From the NCBI GenBank assembly GCA_037044905.1, contig JBAOKB010000174.1, positions 248,001-312,000 of the forward strand: 64,000 nt of DNA. Reading direction: 5' to 3'. The notes beneath the pieces were generated by a model. That model searched no databases. It was given only the letters and a program-made list of their open reading frames with translations, and was not told where the DNA came from. Source of the DNA: Hortaea werneckii (taxonomy: Eukaryota > Ascomycota > Dothideomycetes > Mycosphaerellales > Teratosphaeriaceae). The position numbers and the translations under genes are program-made. Below are positions 22,508-32,639 of this stretch, piece by piece (the first letter of the stretch is position 1; each line of letters opens with the position of its first letter).

Positions 22508-23443
22508 ATGGGCTGCTGCCAGTCCAAGCAACCCGGTGCGGATGACGGCACCGCCGCAACCGCCGCCGCCAGACCCGTCCAGCGCCAGCAACCGGACTCC
22601 TCGCAAGCCGCCATCAACCAGCCCCAGCACTCCTCCCAGGACAATGTCGCCTCCGACGGCCCCCCGAGCCGGCCCAACAAACCCCTCCGTCCCCCGACCC
22701 CGATGGCCAAGTCCCCCTCCCACCTCCCGCAGGCCCCGCCGCCCTGGTCGCGCACCCAGCTCGAGCGCGAACGGGCTTCTTTCTTCGATACCCGCGTCAC
22801 GGGCCGGCAGGAATGCTGGGAAGCGGTGCGGCTCGTATGCGAGATGCTACGGCAAGGCAACGTGGCAGACGCCCAGGGGGTGCTGGACGCCGCCAACCTC
22901 AGCGTGCCGCAAGGCCGCGTGGCGATCGATAAGGGCCGCCATCGACACCGGGGCGGCGTGTACGATGAGCGCGGCGAGCTGTACGATGTGCCCCTGTGGG
23001 TGGTGGCGGATCCGCAGGACGTGGTCGAGGACGAGGAGGCGGCGGACGCGGAGAAGGATCTGGATGGGACGGCGAGCGATTCGGACGGCGGGGCGGGGGA
23101 AGAGGAGGGGGACGTCGTGGCCGCGGGCCAGCAGAGACGGGAGGAGAAGGGCAAAGGCCGGGCGGAGGATATCGGCGAGCTGCTCTCCGTCCGCTGCCGG
23201 CTCAGCAATCTCGGCTCCGACGTCGTGGTCGAGGTCGGCAGCAAGCAGAAGGTCACGGTGCTGGTGCGGAATATCCAGCAGCAGATTGGGCCCAAGCGGT
23301 TACGCCTCGTGTACCTCGGCCGCACGCTGATGGAAGGGAAGAGTCTGGAGGAGCTCGGGTGGCAGCAGGGCCATGTCATCAATGCTATGGTCTTCGAGGG
23401 GGACGAGGATATCCTGCCGCCCAAGGAAGCCGGCTCGAAGTGA
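22508..23443 (+). CDS. UBTD1/2 (DC-UbP)-type ubiquitin-like protein, N-myristoylation motif
   Basis: This is a single exon of 311 residues. The N-terminus MGCCQSK has Gly2, Cys3 and Cys4, the pattern for N-myristoylation plus palmitoylation, so membrane anchoring is likely. A disordered Pro/Gln linker follows. The DC-UbP/UBTD2 N-terminal domain covers about residues 75-180: WSRTQLERERASFFDTRVTG, then EMLRQGNVADAQGVLDAANL and the YDERGELYDVPLWVVADP block. An acidic linker leads to a C-terminal ubiquitin-like fold at about residues 225-300 (VEVGSKQKVTVLVRNIQQQI; RLRLVYLGRTLMEGKSLEEL). Known family members bind ubiquitin and ubiquitin-conjugating or -removing enzymes. High local GC inflates shadow frames here, but this frame alone carries the domains. 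Confidence 0.88.
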   Translation: MGCCQSKQPGADDGTAATAAARPVQRQQPDSSQAAINQPQHSSQDNVASDGPPSRPNKPLRPPTPMAKSPSHLPQAPPPWSRTQLERERASFFDTRVTGRQECWEAVRLVCEMLRQGNVADAQGVLDAANLSVPQGRVAIDKGRHRHRGGVYDERGELYDVPLWVVADPQDVVEDEEAADAEKDLDGTASDSDGGAGEEEGDVVAAGQQRREEKGKGRAEDIGELLSVRCRLSNLGSDVVVEVGSKQKVTVLVRNIQQQIGPKRLRLVYLGRTLMEGKSLEELGWQQGHVINAMVFEGDEDILPPKEAGSK

Positions 23444-23991
23444 GAGGGGAAGAAGTCTTATTTTCTTTTTTTCTCTTTTCACAAAAGGCCGGACGGTTGG
23501 GAGGGTGGGTGGGGAGGGTCTGGATGGTGATACCCTGTATATTCATTTTTTCACGCGCGTTTTGAGGCGTTCGAGCGGGGGACAAGTTTTCCATTGCATT
23601 TTGAGGAGAGGTGGGGGAATCCATACCGGGTTTATTATGGTGCTAACATGGGGGAGGGGAAATAAGGATGTAAAGCTATTCGTTTTACACGGCGCACTGG
23701 GTTTACGGTGGGCTTGACGGTGTACAAAAAACAGCGCAAGGAACAGTGCCATATTGACTTTCTCTGGTGACAGCAGATTTTCTCTCTATATCTGTCTGTT
23801 TGACTCTGCAAGGCATTCTCATGGTTCCTACGGCATGGCTGTCTACTCTGCCATACTGATTCTAGCACTCCGCAAAAATCTCCGCTCCATCGTTATGGCA
23901 GTCTTCAAAAAGTATCATATCTGCCCGGAAGATATGCAGGCTCTCCCAACCGTGGCTACTAGACGAGAATCAGATCATCCGCCGTCCTGGC
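23444..23991. other. Convergent 3' spacer
   Basis: This holds the 3' UTR of the UBTD-like gene and the 3' end of the minus-strand locus. It is G-rich near 23600-23660. No gene is supported. Confidence 0.45.
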
Positions 23992-25472
23992 CTAAGACGT
24001 TGGTACTGGCATATGGGTGGTGAAGAAAGAGCCAGGATGACCGCTGACCGTCGGAATGACTCTCTTTGAAGTGATGCTGCCCGTCTTGGTATCCTCGGTT
24101 GCAATTGCTGTGCCTTCGCTATGCGGGATTGTCGTGGTCGAGACAGGCGTACACATGCTGCCATGACGCGTCTTATGGATGATGACAGTATTCTCTTGGA
24201 TCGAAGCCATTGAACCTTCGCCCATTGTGTGCTGTCGGACTGTTCTTTCTGGGCTGCAAGATCCACCTACTGTGGTTGCAGTAGGCAAAGAAGCTTGCCT
24301 TTGAGGACCCTGAGATGTGACGGTTGCGTCTTCAGGGTACACCGTCGTGATCATGGTGACCGTTGACGTGCTTGGATCTGGTGTAGCATACATTTTGGTG
24401 GCGCCTGCCGAGGCCATTGTATTTGAAGTAGATTGGATTGGACTCGAAGACTCCGTCGAAGTTTGCAAAGTCGAGGTCGTTGATGGAAGCACGAGCTTGG
24501 AGGAGGTGCTCTTTGACGAGCTCTCGGTGCTGCTGGTTGTTGCTGAAGCAGTAGAAGCAGGTGTTGTTGGCATGGCGGTGATGTTGATACTGGAGGCACA
24601 TTTACCTCTGTTGAATGGGGGTGGCTTGTGGGATGAGGTGTTGCACTGCTGGTGCCACCTGCGGAGGGCTGACCACCTGCCACCTGGCCAGGTTTATTCA
24701 CAATCACAATCCTGTCCAAGTCGTGGACGTGTGCAAGACTGATTGCATCCTCACTGATATTCAGTGTGATGAAGAAGGCGCCGAAAATCTGATGCTTTTT
24801 CAACACGCCTTCCTTGAGGAGTTGGTTCAGGGCAGGATGTCAGCAATGTGAAGCGCATCGTGCTCGCGAGCCTTATGCTTCTCGAGCTCAGGAGTCGGCA
24901 TAGGCGCTCCAGTCCTGTCAGGGCTTGACCCAGCTTCTGCGTAGAGGCAGCTCATGACGCTGGGCGGTGGCCCAAAGATGTTGTGGCCAAAGAGATCTCC
25001 GGAAGGCTCGGGCGGGATGGATCCAGCAGGATTCGAGTGCAATGTCTTTGAGGCCTTGTTCTCAGAAAGCGAAGTTGTCAGTACCGACTCGGCCTGCGTT
25101 GAATGGGCTGTGTCGATGGATCTCATGATTGATTTTGCCATGCCCCAACGAGCAGTGGTCGGATGGACACCGGGCAAAGGCGAGCTTTGGAAGTAGCATT
25201 GTGATGCACCATACTATGAAGGGTCGATGGATACGCCTCCGTTGCAAGGTCTGTCGAGCTCGCCTGCATCGCATCGCGGATGAAGACAGTTTCGAACGTA
25301 GTAATCGTTGACGTCGAAATCGCCCATCGAGGCACAAGACCCGTCACTCCCGAGAAACTGACACCGCTCTGGATAGTTGGACTGCCAGTGGCGGCGAAGC
25401 TCATGCCCTATTATGATTAGTGCCGTTTCCATGTAATTACACCGCGGGTGAGCGTACGGCCTGCATGTTCAT
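23992..25472 (-). pseudogene. Ser/Thr-rich locus with interrupted reading frame (broken gene or unresolved exons)
   Basis: Reading leftwards, an ATG at 25472 (MNMQA) is followed by a good intron 25408-25457 (GTACGC, CACTAATC, AATAG) and then protein-like frames that change phase about three times: near 25.2 kb, near 24.83 kb and near 24.58 kb. Segments include ISTSTITTFETVFIRDAMQ, a central part with LFGHNIFGPPPSVMSCLYAE and HQIFGAFFITLNISEDAISL, and a final 190-residue Ser/Thr-rich part ending HMPVPTS. The last part resembles low-complexity extracellular or wall proteins, but there is no clear signal peptide. At 25.2-25.4 kb a rival frame (METALIIIGHELRRHW, with the Cys-rich CQFLGSDGSCASMGDFDVND) is also attractive. 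I cannot join these into one valid model. It may be a decaying gene, two small genes, or sequence error. Confidence 0.4.
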
Positions 25473-25998
25473 GGAAGATATGCTCAAGCTAGAAGACAAA
25501 CTTCGTTGAAGTATATCAAGCTAGAAGACAAACTTTGTTGAAGTCGTGTTAGGTATAGGACTCGGGTTCGAATATTAAGAGTGGTCGAAATGCGTGAGGC
25601 AGAGGAGATCGTAGTGTACGAAGGGTGTGGATGCAAAGATATGGATGTTAAAGTGTGGGTTGAAGGTGGAACAGATCGCTTCTTTATAGTCTTCGGTGGA
25701 ATATCAAGAGTAGAACACATGCTGAAGCAGCCATTTTATCAGCGCAAAGACTTTGTCAGAAGGCCATCCTGTGCCCATGGAGACGGCCATGATCACACGT
25801 GGCAGGCTTCATGGGACAATTCAGATGAATGTCAGCCTGAAGGAATATTCTGCCAGCTAGAAAAATGCCTTTAGGGCCCTCTAGACTTATTCATATGACC
25901 TGACTTGATATGCAACGTGTGACAGTCTATTTTGCTCATTTCAGGTGTGATGCCGTCAGAGGCCGAGCAAGAGGTTTGCCGAAGCAACATTAAGATGC
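25473..25998. other. Intergenic region with a short tandem duplication
   Basis: No gene is supported. It contains the 32-base-period duplication described separately and should hold the promoter of the minus-strand locus and the 3' UTR of the methyltransferase gene. Confidence 0.45.
25484..25544. repeat. Tandem duplication, two units, period 32 bases
   Basis: Units at 25484-25512 and 25516-25544 share TCAAGCTAGAAGACAAACTT and the following GTTGAAGT, with one C/T difference. They lie just upstream of the ATG of the broken minus-strand locus. Confidence 0.85.
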
Positions 25999-26997
25999 TC
26001 ACTGTTGCTGAAGCTTTGCTGCAATGCCTGCAATGTCCTTTGGGCCAGTTCTACAGCACCCACCTACTAGCCTAGCACCTCCAGCGATCCATGTTGTCGC
26101 TTGATTGCCCATTACATGTCCAACAGGCTTAGGTCCACTCCAGGCTTTCGATTCTGCATCGTAGACCTCGCCAGAATTTGGATAGCATAGTAATACTGGC
26201 ATCTTGTCTTTCGTGATGCATTCACCACCAATGCTTTGCATGTGCAGAAGCCATGGTGCGACAAGTTGCACTGGGACACAATTCACGCCGAACCCCAGGA
26301 TCTGCTCGTATTTGCTGACCAGACCAAATACATCAGACATTGAGGTTCCATCACTCAGGTGCTCGGCGTCTCTCAGCGTGCAACTGATCCAAGCCACGGC
26401 ATCTGGGAACTCGTTCTGTAGCAAGGAGCAAAGTGCCTCAATTTCAGGTATGCTTGGGATCGTCTCGATCGCCAGGAAGTCCACGCCAGCATCCACGAGT
26501 GCTCCGATCCGCGGCCGATGGAAGTCCTTGAATTCTTGCATTGTTCTTTGGTAATCGCCTCTGTACTCGGAGCCGTCTGACAAATAGGCACCATAGGGAC
26601 CTACCGACCCAGCTACTAACAGCTTGCGTTCAGTGTCTGTTGCCTTTGATGTTGCAGCGGAGTTAAGCTGATTGTAGGCATCAGACCTTGCTTCCTGGGC
26701 TATTTTGACACTGCGCTTGACAAGTTCGGCTGCCTCGCGCTCGTCCAAGCCTAGGTGCTCAGACAACCCTCTAGTGCTCGCTTGATAGGAGGCAGTGATG
26801 GCGATATCTGCCCCGGCAAGGAAGTAGTCCAGATGCACTTGCTGAATGCTTCCAGGGTCATTTTGAAGTAGCCTGGCAGACCAGAGAGCATTGTTGAGAT
26901 CGTGGCCGCGAGCTTCCAGCTCCGTAGCAAGAGCGCCGTCAATGATCAACGACTGTTTTTGCTGCAACAAGGCTTGGAAGTCCATTTTTGGGAGCAT
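25999..26997 (-). CDS. Homocysteine S-methyltransferase (Mht1/Sam4 type)
   Basis: A single exon of 332 residues from the ATG at 26997; a second ATG at 26985 would remove four residues. The enzyme family transfers a methyl group from S-methylmethionine or S-adenosylmethionine to homocysteine to make methionine, using a zinc held by three cysteines. The barrel start IIDGALATELEARGHDLNN and LWSARLL, the segment ADIAITASYQAST, and the zinc motifs GFGVNC and RLVGGCCRTGP are all present, so the protein should be active. Length fits the Mht1/Sam4 group (about 325-330 residues). It is divergent from VPS26 with 462 bases between starts. No frame break is present. Confidence 0.93.
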   Translation of the reverse strand: MLPKMDFQALLQQKQSLIIDGALATELEARGHDLNNALWSARLLQNDPGSIQQVHLDYFLAGADIAITASYQASTRGLSEHLGLDEREAAELVKRSVKIAQEARSDAYNQLNSAATSKATDTERKLLVAGSVGPYGAYLSDGSEYRGDYQRTMQEFKDFHRPRIGALVDAGVDFLAIETIPSIPEIEALCSLLQNEFPDAVAWISCTLRDAEHLSDGTSMSDVFGLVSKYEQILGFGVNCVPVQLVAPWLLHMQSIGGECITKDKMPVLLCYPNSGEVYDAESKAWSGPKPVGHVMGNQATTWIAGGARLVGGCCRTGPKDIAGIAAKLQQQ

Positions 26998-27459
26998 TTC
27001 TACCTAGACGATATGATCGGTTATGGGCCGTGCAAAACGAGATTAATGAGGGTAAAATTTACAGAAGAAGGCCAATGTTCGCCACAAATGTTGTTGGATG
27101 CGTGTCCACGCCGTCCGAGGATTTAAGACTAAATAGTCGCTGTGGTTCAAGGCGAATGCAAGACCGTAGGCGTAGAACTAGATCTCTTTCGACCTCGGTG
27201 CTGTGGTAATTGAGGCAGAAAGCAGGATTATGAAGTGACAGGCTCGGCAGAAAAGAAATGGGTGTGCCTTCCAATTTGAGATGGCATGGAAAGCTTGACC
27301 AATCGGCGGGTATAGACGGGATACTGAAGTTAACCATTTTGGCCTCAGGCATTCACGAAGCTGCCCGGCAGCTGGAGTGGAGCTCCGGGCGAGGCCAACT
27401 TCCATGCAGCTGCAACCATTGGGCCTCTTGTTAGGCTGTCACAAACCACCAACGCAGCC
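26998..27459. promoter_or_regulatory. Divergent promoter region, methyltransferase and VPS26
   Basis: This spacer separates two genes that start away from each other. It should hold both promoters. No specific element is called. Confidence 0.45.
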
Positions 27460-28757
27460 ATGTCGCTGTTCTCCTTCTCCACTCCAGTGGACATTGACAT
27501 CGTCTTGGCAGATACCGACGACCGGCCAACCGTCGATGCAAAGCTTGACAAGAACCGACGCGAGAAATGCCCCCTCTACCTGGACGGCGAGACCGTCAAG
27601 GGTGCCGTCACAATCAGACCCAAAGATGGTAAAAGATTAGAGCACACCGGTATCAAAGTGCAATTTGTGGGCACGATTGAGATGTTCTTCGACCGCGGAA
27701 CGCATCACGAGTTCCTCTCCTTGCAAACCGAATTGGCGAGCCCGGCGAGCTCCAACATCCGGTCACCCTCCCTTTCGCCTTCAAGAACGTCGAGAAGCCT
27801 TACGAAAGCTACAACGGGATCAATGTCAAGCTTCGGTACTTCCTACGAGTAACCGTGTCACGGCGCATGGCGGACGTAGTCCGTGAGAAGGATCTCTGGG
27901 TCTACAGCTACAGGCAACCACCGGAGAGCAACAGCGTGATCAAGATGGATGTTGGTATTGAGGATTGCCTCCACATAGAGTTCGAGTACAGCAAGAGCAA
28001 GTACCATCTTAAGGATGTGATTGTGGGGAGGATATACTTCTTGCTGGTGCGGCTAAAGATCAGGCACATGGAGCTGTCGATTATTAGGAGAGAAACGACA
28101 GGCGTCCCACCAAACCAGTACAATGAGTCAGAGACCCTAGTAAGGTTCGAGATAATGGATGGATCACCGAGTAGAGGAGAGACCATACCGATTCGGCTGT
28201 TCCTAGGCGGGTTCGACCTGACGCCGACCTTCCGGGATGTGAACAAGAAATACAGCACACGATACTACCTTAGCCTGGTCCTGATCGATGAGGATGCGAG
28301 AAGGTACTTCAAGCAATCCGAAATCGTGCTGTACAGGCAGGCACCGGAAAACAGCGAGCTTGCGCAGGAGCAAGCTAAGCAAATACAAGGCAGCTAGGAA
28401 AGCGCTAACGAGTCACGAAGGAGTAATGGCGTTGAGTATTTGGACACTTGGCGCACAATGGGTGGGAACAACATGCCCCGCAGCACCTCGCCTGAACGCG
28501 CGTCTCTGGACATGGGGCCTGGTACTGCGATGAGGGCCGGTATGGGTAATGGTCATCTTACACCTCCGACGGGCATGAATGGCGGACGAAGCGTGAGTGC
28601 AAACCGCGCAAGTGGCGTCTATCCAGAAATGAAGCCTGAGAAAGGAGACTGGGATAATTTGTTTTTTGAGGTTAAGAAGGCTTCTTTGCGGAGTGAAACT
28701 TGGGATCAGGGCAAGGCGAAAGGGCACAAGCGGAGTGCTTCGAATGTTACAATATAA
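27460..28757 (+). CDS. vps26: Retromer subunit VPS26, with a frame break and an in-frame TAG
   Basis: The ATG at 27460 opens LFSFSTPVDIDIVLADTDDR, the canonical Vps26 start. The arrestin-like fold continues with GTIEMFFDRGTHHEFLSLQ, FAFKNVEKPYESYNGINVKL and MDVGIEDCLHIEFEYSKSKY, and ends with DEDARRYFKQSEIVLYRQAP. Near 27741-27743 (CCC) one base is missing, so the first frame would stop at 27850-27852 and the rest reads in a second frame. That frame reaches TAG at 28395-28397 after QAKQIQGS, about 312 residues, a normal family length. The same frame is then open for a further 119 codons (28398-28757), with GVEYLDTWRTMGGNNMPRS and ending KGHKRSASNVTI. The extension looks coding but is not part of the classic fold. 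Vps26 binds Vps35 in endosome-to-Golgi cargo sorting. Confidence 0.85.
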
Positions 28758-29622
28758 GGCATCGTATGCATATGGCCAGTTGCATACAAACTTGTTTCCT
28801 CTTACCTGTACAGAGTTCATACGGCCCATGGAGAGAACATGCTGTAAAGGCTCCAAAGTCACGTGACTTTCAGGTTGGAGGTGAGATAAGCCCGCCAAAT
28901 TAGGGCTTAATCCGTGTCGGTAAGGGTTCGGCAGCGAACCGGGCCCGCAATACATACAGCCCACCTGCTGCCCACCATCCGCAGCGAAACTTGGGACATG
29001 AAACTGCACGCACAACCCTCTGACATCTGTCGAAGGGGACCACAACTGCGCTTGCCAGGCCTGTGAAGCTCACAAACTAACACTGGACATTCGACGGAGC
29101 CACGCCATTTGGTGGATCGATGTGGACGCGGGAAGAGCCTGAGGGATTAGTGTAGAGTCAGTGATCACATTCACGGTCGGCCCTTCGTTTGAAGACTCGG
29201 GGATAAAGTGGGCACGAGCAACAATAAACCTACAGGAGTGATATCGAGAGTGGTCGCATGTGTGCAGGGATTGTATCTGAGAGCGCAGCGGGCGACCAAA
29301 ACATCTGCACTCGCTTCTCCCGATCCACGCGCTTGGGCCGGGCAGTTTGAAGAGGAGCTCACTGCGCCTTCCGCATTCACGGCAACCTCCCCCGAAACTG
29401 GCTTCACTCGCGGAGGCCCGGAAAAGTTCCGAGCTTTGCGAGGCCGACGAGCGGCCACTCCAAGACTCAGTAACCCTTCCACCACCACCCCAACGACCTG
29501 CTGAGCTTGACCGCGGCCTCAGCGCTGCCTTCGACAAACAGTGTAACCTGGATCTCGAAGCCTTGGACAATCTCGAAGAGATATCGGATCCTGGCACCGA
29601 CCACGACAGCTTCAGCGGCAAC
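28758..29622. other. Intergenic region and leader of the CK2 beta gene
   Basis: It includes a perfect 16-base palindrome around TCACGTGA (28855-28870). From 29347 the frame in phase with the CK2 beta ORF is open, but it has no ATG before 29623, so I treat it as leader. Confidence 0.5.
28855..28870. promoter_or_regulatory. Perfect palindrome AAAGTCACGTGACTTT (E-box, bHLH-type site)
   Basis: The core TCACGTGA is the classic Cbf1/CDEI-type or other bHLH-factor site, here extended to a 16-base perfect palindrome. It lies about 750 bases before the CK2 beta ATG and about 100 bases after the end of the VPS26 extension. Confidence 0.5.
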
Positions 29623-29815
29623 ATGTCTTCTTCCTCGCAGGCGCCGGAGAGCTGGATAAGCGCTTTTTGCAGCTTGGTTGGCCACGAGTATTTTGCTGAG
29701 GTATCGGAGGATTTTATAGAGGATGACTTCAACCTCACGGGGCTGCAAAGCCAGGTGCCCATGTACAAGGAGGCACTGGAGATGATATTGGACGTGGAGC
29801 CGGAAGATCTTAGCG

Positions 29816-29846
<31 letters not shown>

Positions 29847-30909
29847 CGACGAAGATGATATGGATCAGGATGGCGAAAGAGGGTATCGACGGGCAGATGC
29901 GGCAGAGAGGCGACACCTACGGATGGCGAGTGATCTCAGCGTTATTGAAAGCTCGGCGGAGATGCTCTACGGGCTCATACACCAACGTTTCATCACCAGT
30001 AGGCCTGGGATCCAGCAGATGGCGGAGAAATACGAGCTCGGACATTTTGGCCACTGTCCGCGAGTACATTGCGGTGGTGCAAAGGTTCTACCAGTTGGCT
30101 GCTCAGACATCCCAGGTCAGGAGACAGTCAAGCTCTTCTGTCCTAGCTGCCTGGACGTTTACAACCCGCCAAACAGTCGCTTCCAAGCTGTCGATGGTGC
30201 ATTCTTTGGAACCACATTCGGCTGCCTCTTCTTTATGACATTCCCTGAACTGGATGTGGGTGGTCACAAGCCTCCAGAGAAGCCTCTTCCCGATGTGGCT
30301 TCTCCTTTAAGCGGTCCGAAAGATGGACGGACATCACTCTCCTCCTCATTAACATCGCAACACAATCATTCCACTCCAGCGCACCAGCATCAAGGACCTC
30401 TCCCTCCCCAGCCAGACATGATCAACGGTGTAGCACCTCGAAATCTGGCTCCAGGCCTTGGGTTGGGCAACATCTACGAGCCACGCATCTATGGTTTCCG
30501 TGTGTCAGAGTTTGCCAAGACAGGACCTAGAATGAAATGGCTGCGAAGTCGGCCGGCAGACGTGAATGAACTGGACGAATGCCGGATATGGGCTGAGAAC
30601 CAAGAAGCAGCATTGCAACTACCGACAGACGTCGGTGCTGCTGCGGCAGATCTGCCAGACTCAGAGATGGCGGACGAGGCCATCGCGGGGGATAACGGCG
30701 AGGCTGAGGACGAGGACATGGACCGGTATGGCCGAGGCGAGCCGGCCGGAAACGTGGGCCAAGACAGCCGTCTAGCCCATGCAACGGACGCGGCACAGCG
30801 GAAAAAACAGTCGTCTGCTCAAGGAAGGAGAAGAGATCGACATGATGTGCTACCAAACGGCCAGGGCAGTGGTGGTGGTACGGCGTTAAGTGTTGGGGGT
30901 GCTGGGTAG
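29623..30909 (+). CDS. ckb1: Casein kinase II regulatory (beta) subunit
   Basis: The ATG at 29623 (MSSSSQAPESWISAFCSLVG) is chosen because the open frame upstream has no ATG; the product is 428 residues. CK2 beta features: SWISAFCSLVGHEYFAEVSE, the helix EMLYGLIHQRFITSRPGI, the zinc-binding cysteines in FGHCPRVHCGG and LFCPSCLDVYNPPN, and the C-terminal IYGFRVSEF block. CK2 beta dimers hold the catalytic alpha subunits and direct substrate choice. The acidic loop is unusually long and repetitive (Asp/Glu run at about codons 64-83, from a GACGAAGAT-type repeat). A Ser/Pro/His-rich insertion of roughly 80 residues precedes IYGF, and an Asp/Glu-rich plus Gly-rich tail follows. Such extensions are known in fungal CK2 beta. 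A CKB1 versus CKB2 assignment is likely but not proven. Confidence 0.9.
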
Positions 30910-31690
30910 TTGCTGGCTGAAGACTTCAAAACGGGATGTGCGGAAGGAGTTCGTGGATAGGCTTATATCATTGATGATGTTACGGTAGCGAGTCAAATTT
31001 GTTGGTTTCTTCCCTCCACTCTGCATAGCGGTGGCTTTGTTGGCTGAGCTTGATGCGGTCAAATAAGTCAAAAATGTGTTATTAACCTTTTTCGCACTAT
31101 TCTTCGAACATGTGTCAACTGCTAAAGTCCCATCGAGAAAGACTGCGGCACGCAGCACGCAGCATCACGATCCTTTTCTACGTAGAAAAGATTGTCCCGT
31201 ACGGAATATCAACGTTCAACATCATCTTTGCCTGCCTATAGATGCTATTGTGATTGTGTCGCCACAAAGAAGCATCCAATTCTCTTCGCTTGGGAAGGAA
31301 TGCTCAAGGGGCTTCCAAGGTTGGCAGACAACTTAGCCCAGTTGCATGCTACCTGAGATGTCATAGCGTCGATGTGCAACAGTGTCCTGATCTGCGAATG
31401 TCACTCACGGAATGAAGCCATGGCAAGTGTCCACAGTTCGGCAACCATAATACCCAATGGATGAGTAAGGTGGGGCAAATACGCCCTGGCATCACCAAAT
31501 TCGGCGGACGAGGCATGTGCATGTTAGCTCATAACTTAATCAACATAGGAGAAGATACATCGAGGCTGTAGAAGGGCGTAGCAAGAGCAAACACAAAAGA
31601 CTTGCACTTTACTACCTTCTGTTGAATTGCTCAGAGCAGACGACGACTCTTTGAAAACAGTGACATCATACCCAACATACAACATCCGCA
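30910..31690. other. Intergenic region with an 18-base palindrome
   Basis: There is no supported gene. It holds the 3' UTR of the CK2 beta gene, the promoter of the HAD gene, and a perfect palindrome at 31173-31190. Confidence 0.45.
31173..31190. promoter_or_regulatory. Perfect 18-base palindrome CTTTTCTACGTAGAAAAG
   Basis: The two arms match completely around a TACGTA centre. It could be a factor site or an RNA hairpin in the 3' UTR of the CK2 beta gene, 264 bases after its stop. Which is not clear. Confidence 0.4.
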
Positions 31691-32464
31691 ATGGCTTTCA
31701 CTACGGCCGCAAATATCCCTTGGACGCGGATCAAAGCCCTATCGTTCGACATCTATGGCACCTTGATCGACTGGGAAGGCGGGATAGCCGCCACAGCCCG
31801 CAAAACCGCCCTAGGCCCGTACCTACCCAAAGACCACAAGGAGCTCATGCTAGGCATTGAGAAGCACGACACAACTCTGCAGCGAGAGCATCCCAAATGG
31901 AAGCAATCGGAAGTGATAGCCGAAGGCCTCCGCCGGTACGCCAAGGAGCTGAACGTCGTCGGGGACGGCAAGCTCTCGCAGGATCAGGTCGAGGAGGCTT
32001 GCAAGCAGTACGGCGCGGGCATTGGCAGCTATCCGGCCTTCTCGGACACCATCGACGCCATCCAGAGACTCGGCAAGCATTATAAGCTGTTCCCTCTCAC
32101 CAACGTCGACAACGCTTCCTACAAGGATACCCTGACGGGACCGCTCAAGGGGTTGCAGTTCACTGATAACTACACCGCTGAGGATATTGGGAGCTACAAA
32201 CCGGATCTGGCAAACTTCCATTACTTGCTCAAGCACCTCAAGGACGACCACAGTATTGAGCAGGCCGAGTTGGTGCACGTGGCGCAGAGCTTATTCCATG
32301 ACCATGGACCAGCGGCGAAAATGCAATTGCAAAGCGTCTGGGTAGACCGCAAGGGGTTCATGGGTGGCGAGACGGAAGGTGCGCAGGAGAAGTTTGCTTT
32401 CCAGCTACGGGTCGACGATCTAGCCGAGCTAGCAGATATTGTGGACAGGGCATTCGGTAACTAG
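31691..32464 (+). CDS. HAD-superfamily hydrolase, haloacid dehalogenase type II-like
   Basis: A single exon of 257 residues. Motif I is LSFDIYGTLIDWEGG, with the nucleophile Asp in DIYGT. Motif II is FPLTNVDNASY, motif III carries the Lys in IGSYKPDLANF, and motif IV-like residues follow in the HVAQSLFHDHGPA region. The helical cap lies between motifs I and II. This layout fits the L-2-haloacid dehalogenase group that is common in filamentous fungi. The substrate is unknown: members act on haloacids or, more often, on small phosphate esters. The C-terminal ELADIVDRAFG helix is typical. No frame break is present, and the ATG context is good. Confidence 0.85.
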   Translation: MAFTTAANIPWTRIKALSFDIYGTLIDWEGGIAATARKTALGPYLPKDHKELMLGIEKHDTTLQREHPKWKQSEVIAEGLRRYAKELNVVGDGKLSQDQVEEACKQYGAGIGSYPAFSDTIDAIQRLGKHYKLFPLTNVDNASYKDTLTGPLKGLQFTDNYTAEDIGSYKPDLANFHYLLKHLKDDHSIEQAELVHVAQSLFHDHGPAAKMQLQSVWVDRKGFMGGETEGAQEKFAFQLRVDDLAELADIVDRAFGN

Positions 32465-32639
32465 TTACTGGGATTTGAAGAAGAAGGTCATGATGCATTG
32501 TTGATACAAGATGGTTAAAACCCTAATGCGCTCCGTGGTATCTCACAAGAACGCCGTAACACCGTCCCTTTTCTCCAACCTAATGCCCACGTCATAACAT
32601 CATGCACATGCCTTTTAAAGTCCTCCGGCATGGCAAGCA

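Noticed and set aside
22492..23424. Long minus-strand and alternative plus-strand frames across the UBTD-like gene
   Set aside because: The high GC keeps all frames open; only the 22508 frame carries the ubiquitin-like domains and the myristoylation motif.
29347..29622. N-terminal extension of CK2 beta
   Set aside because: The frame is open but begins with TTG and has no ATG; the family start fits 29623.
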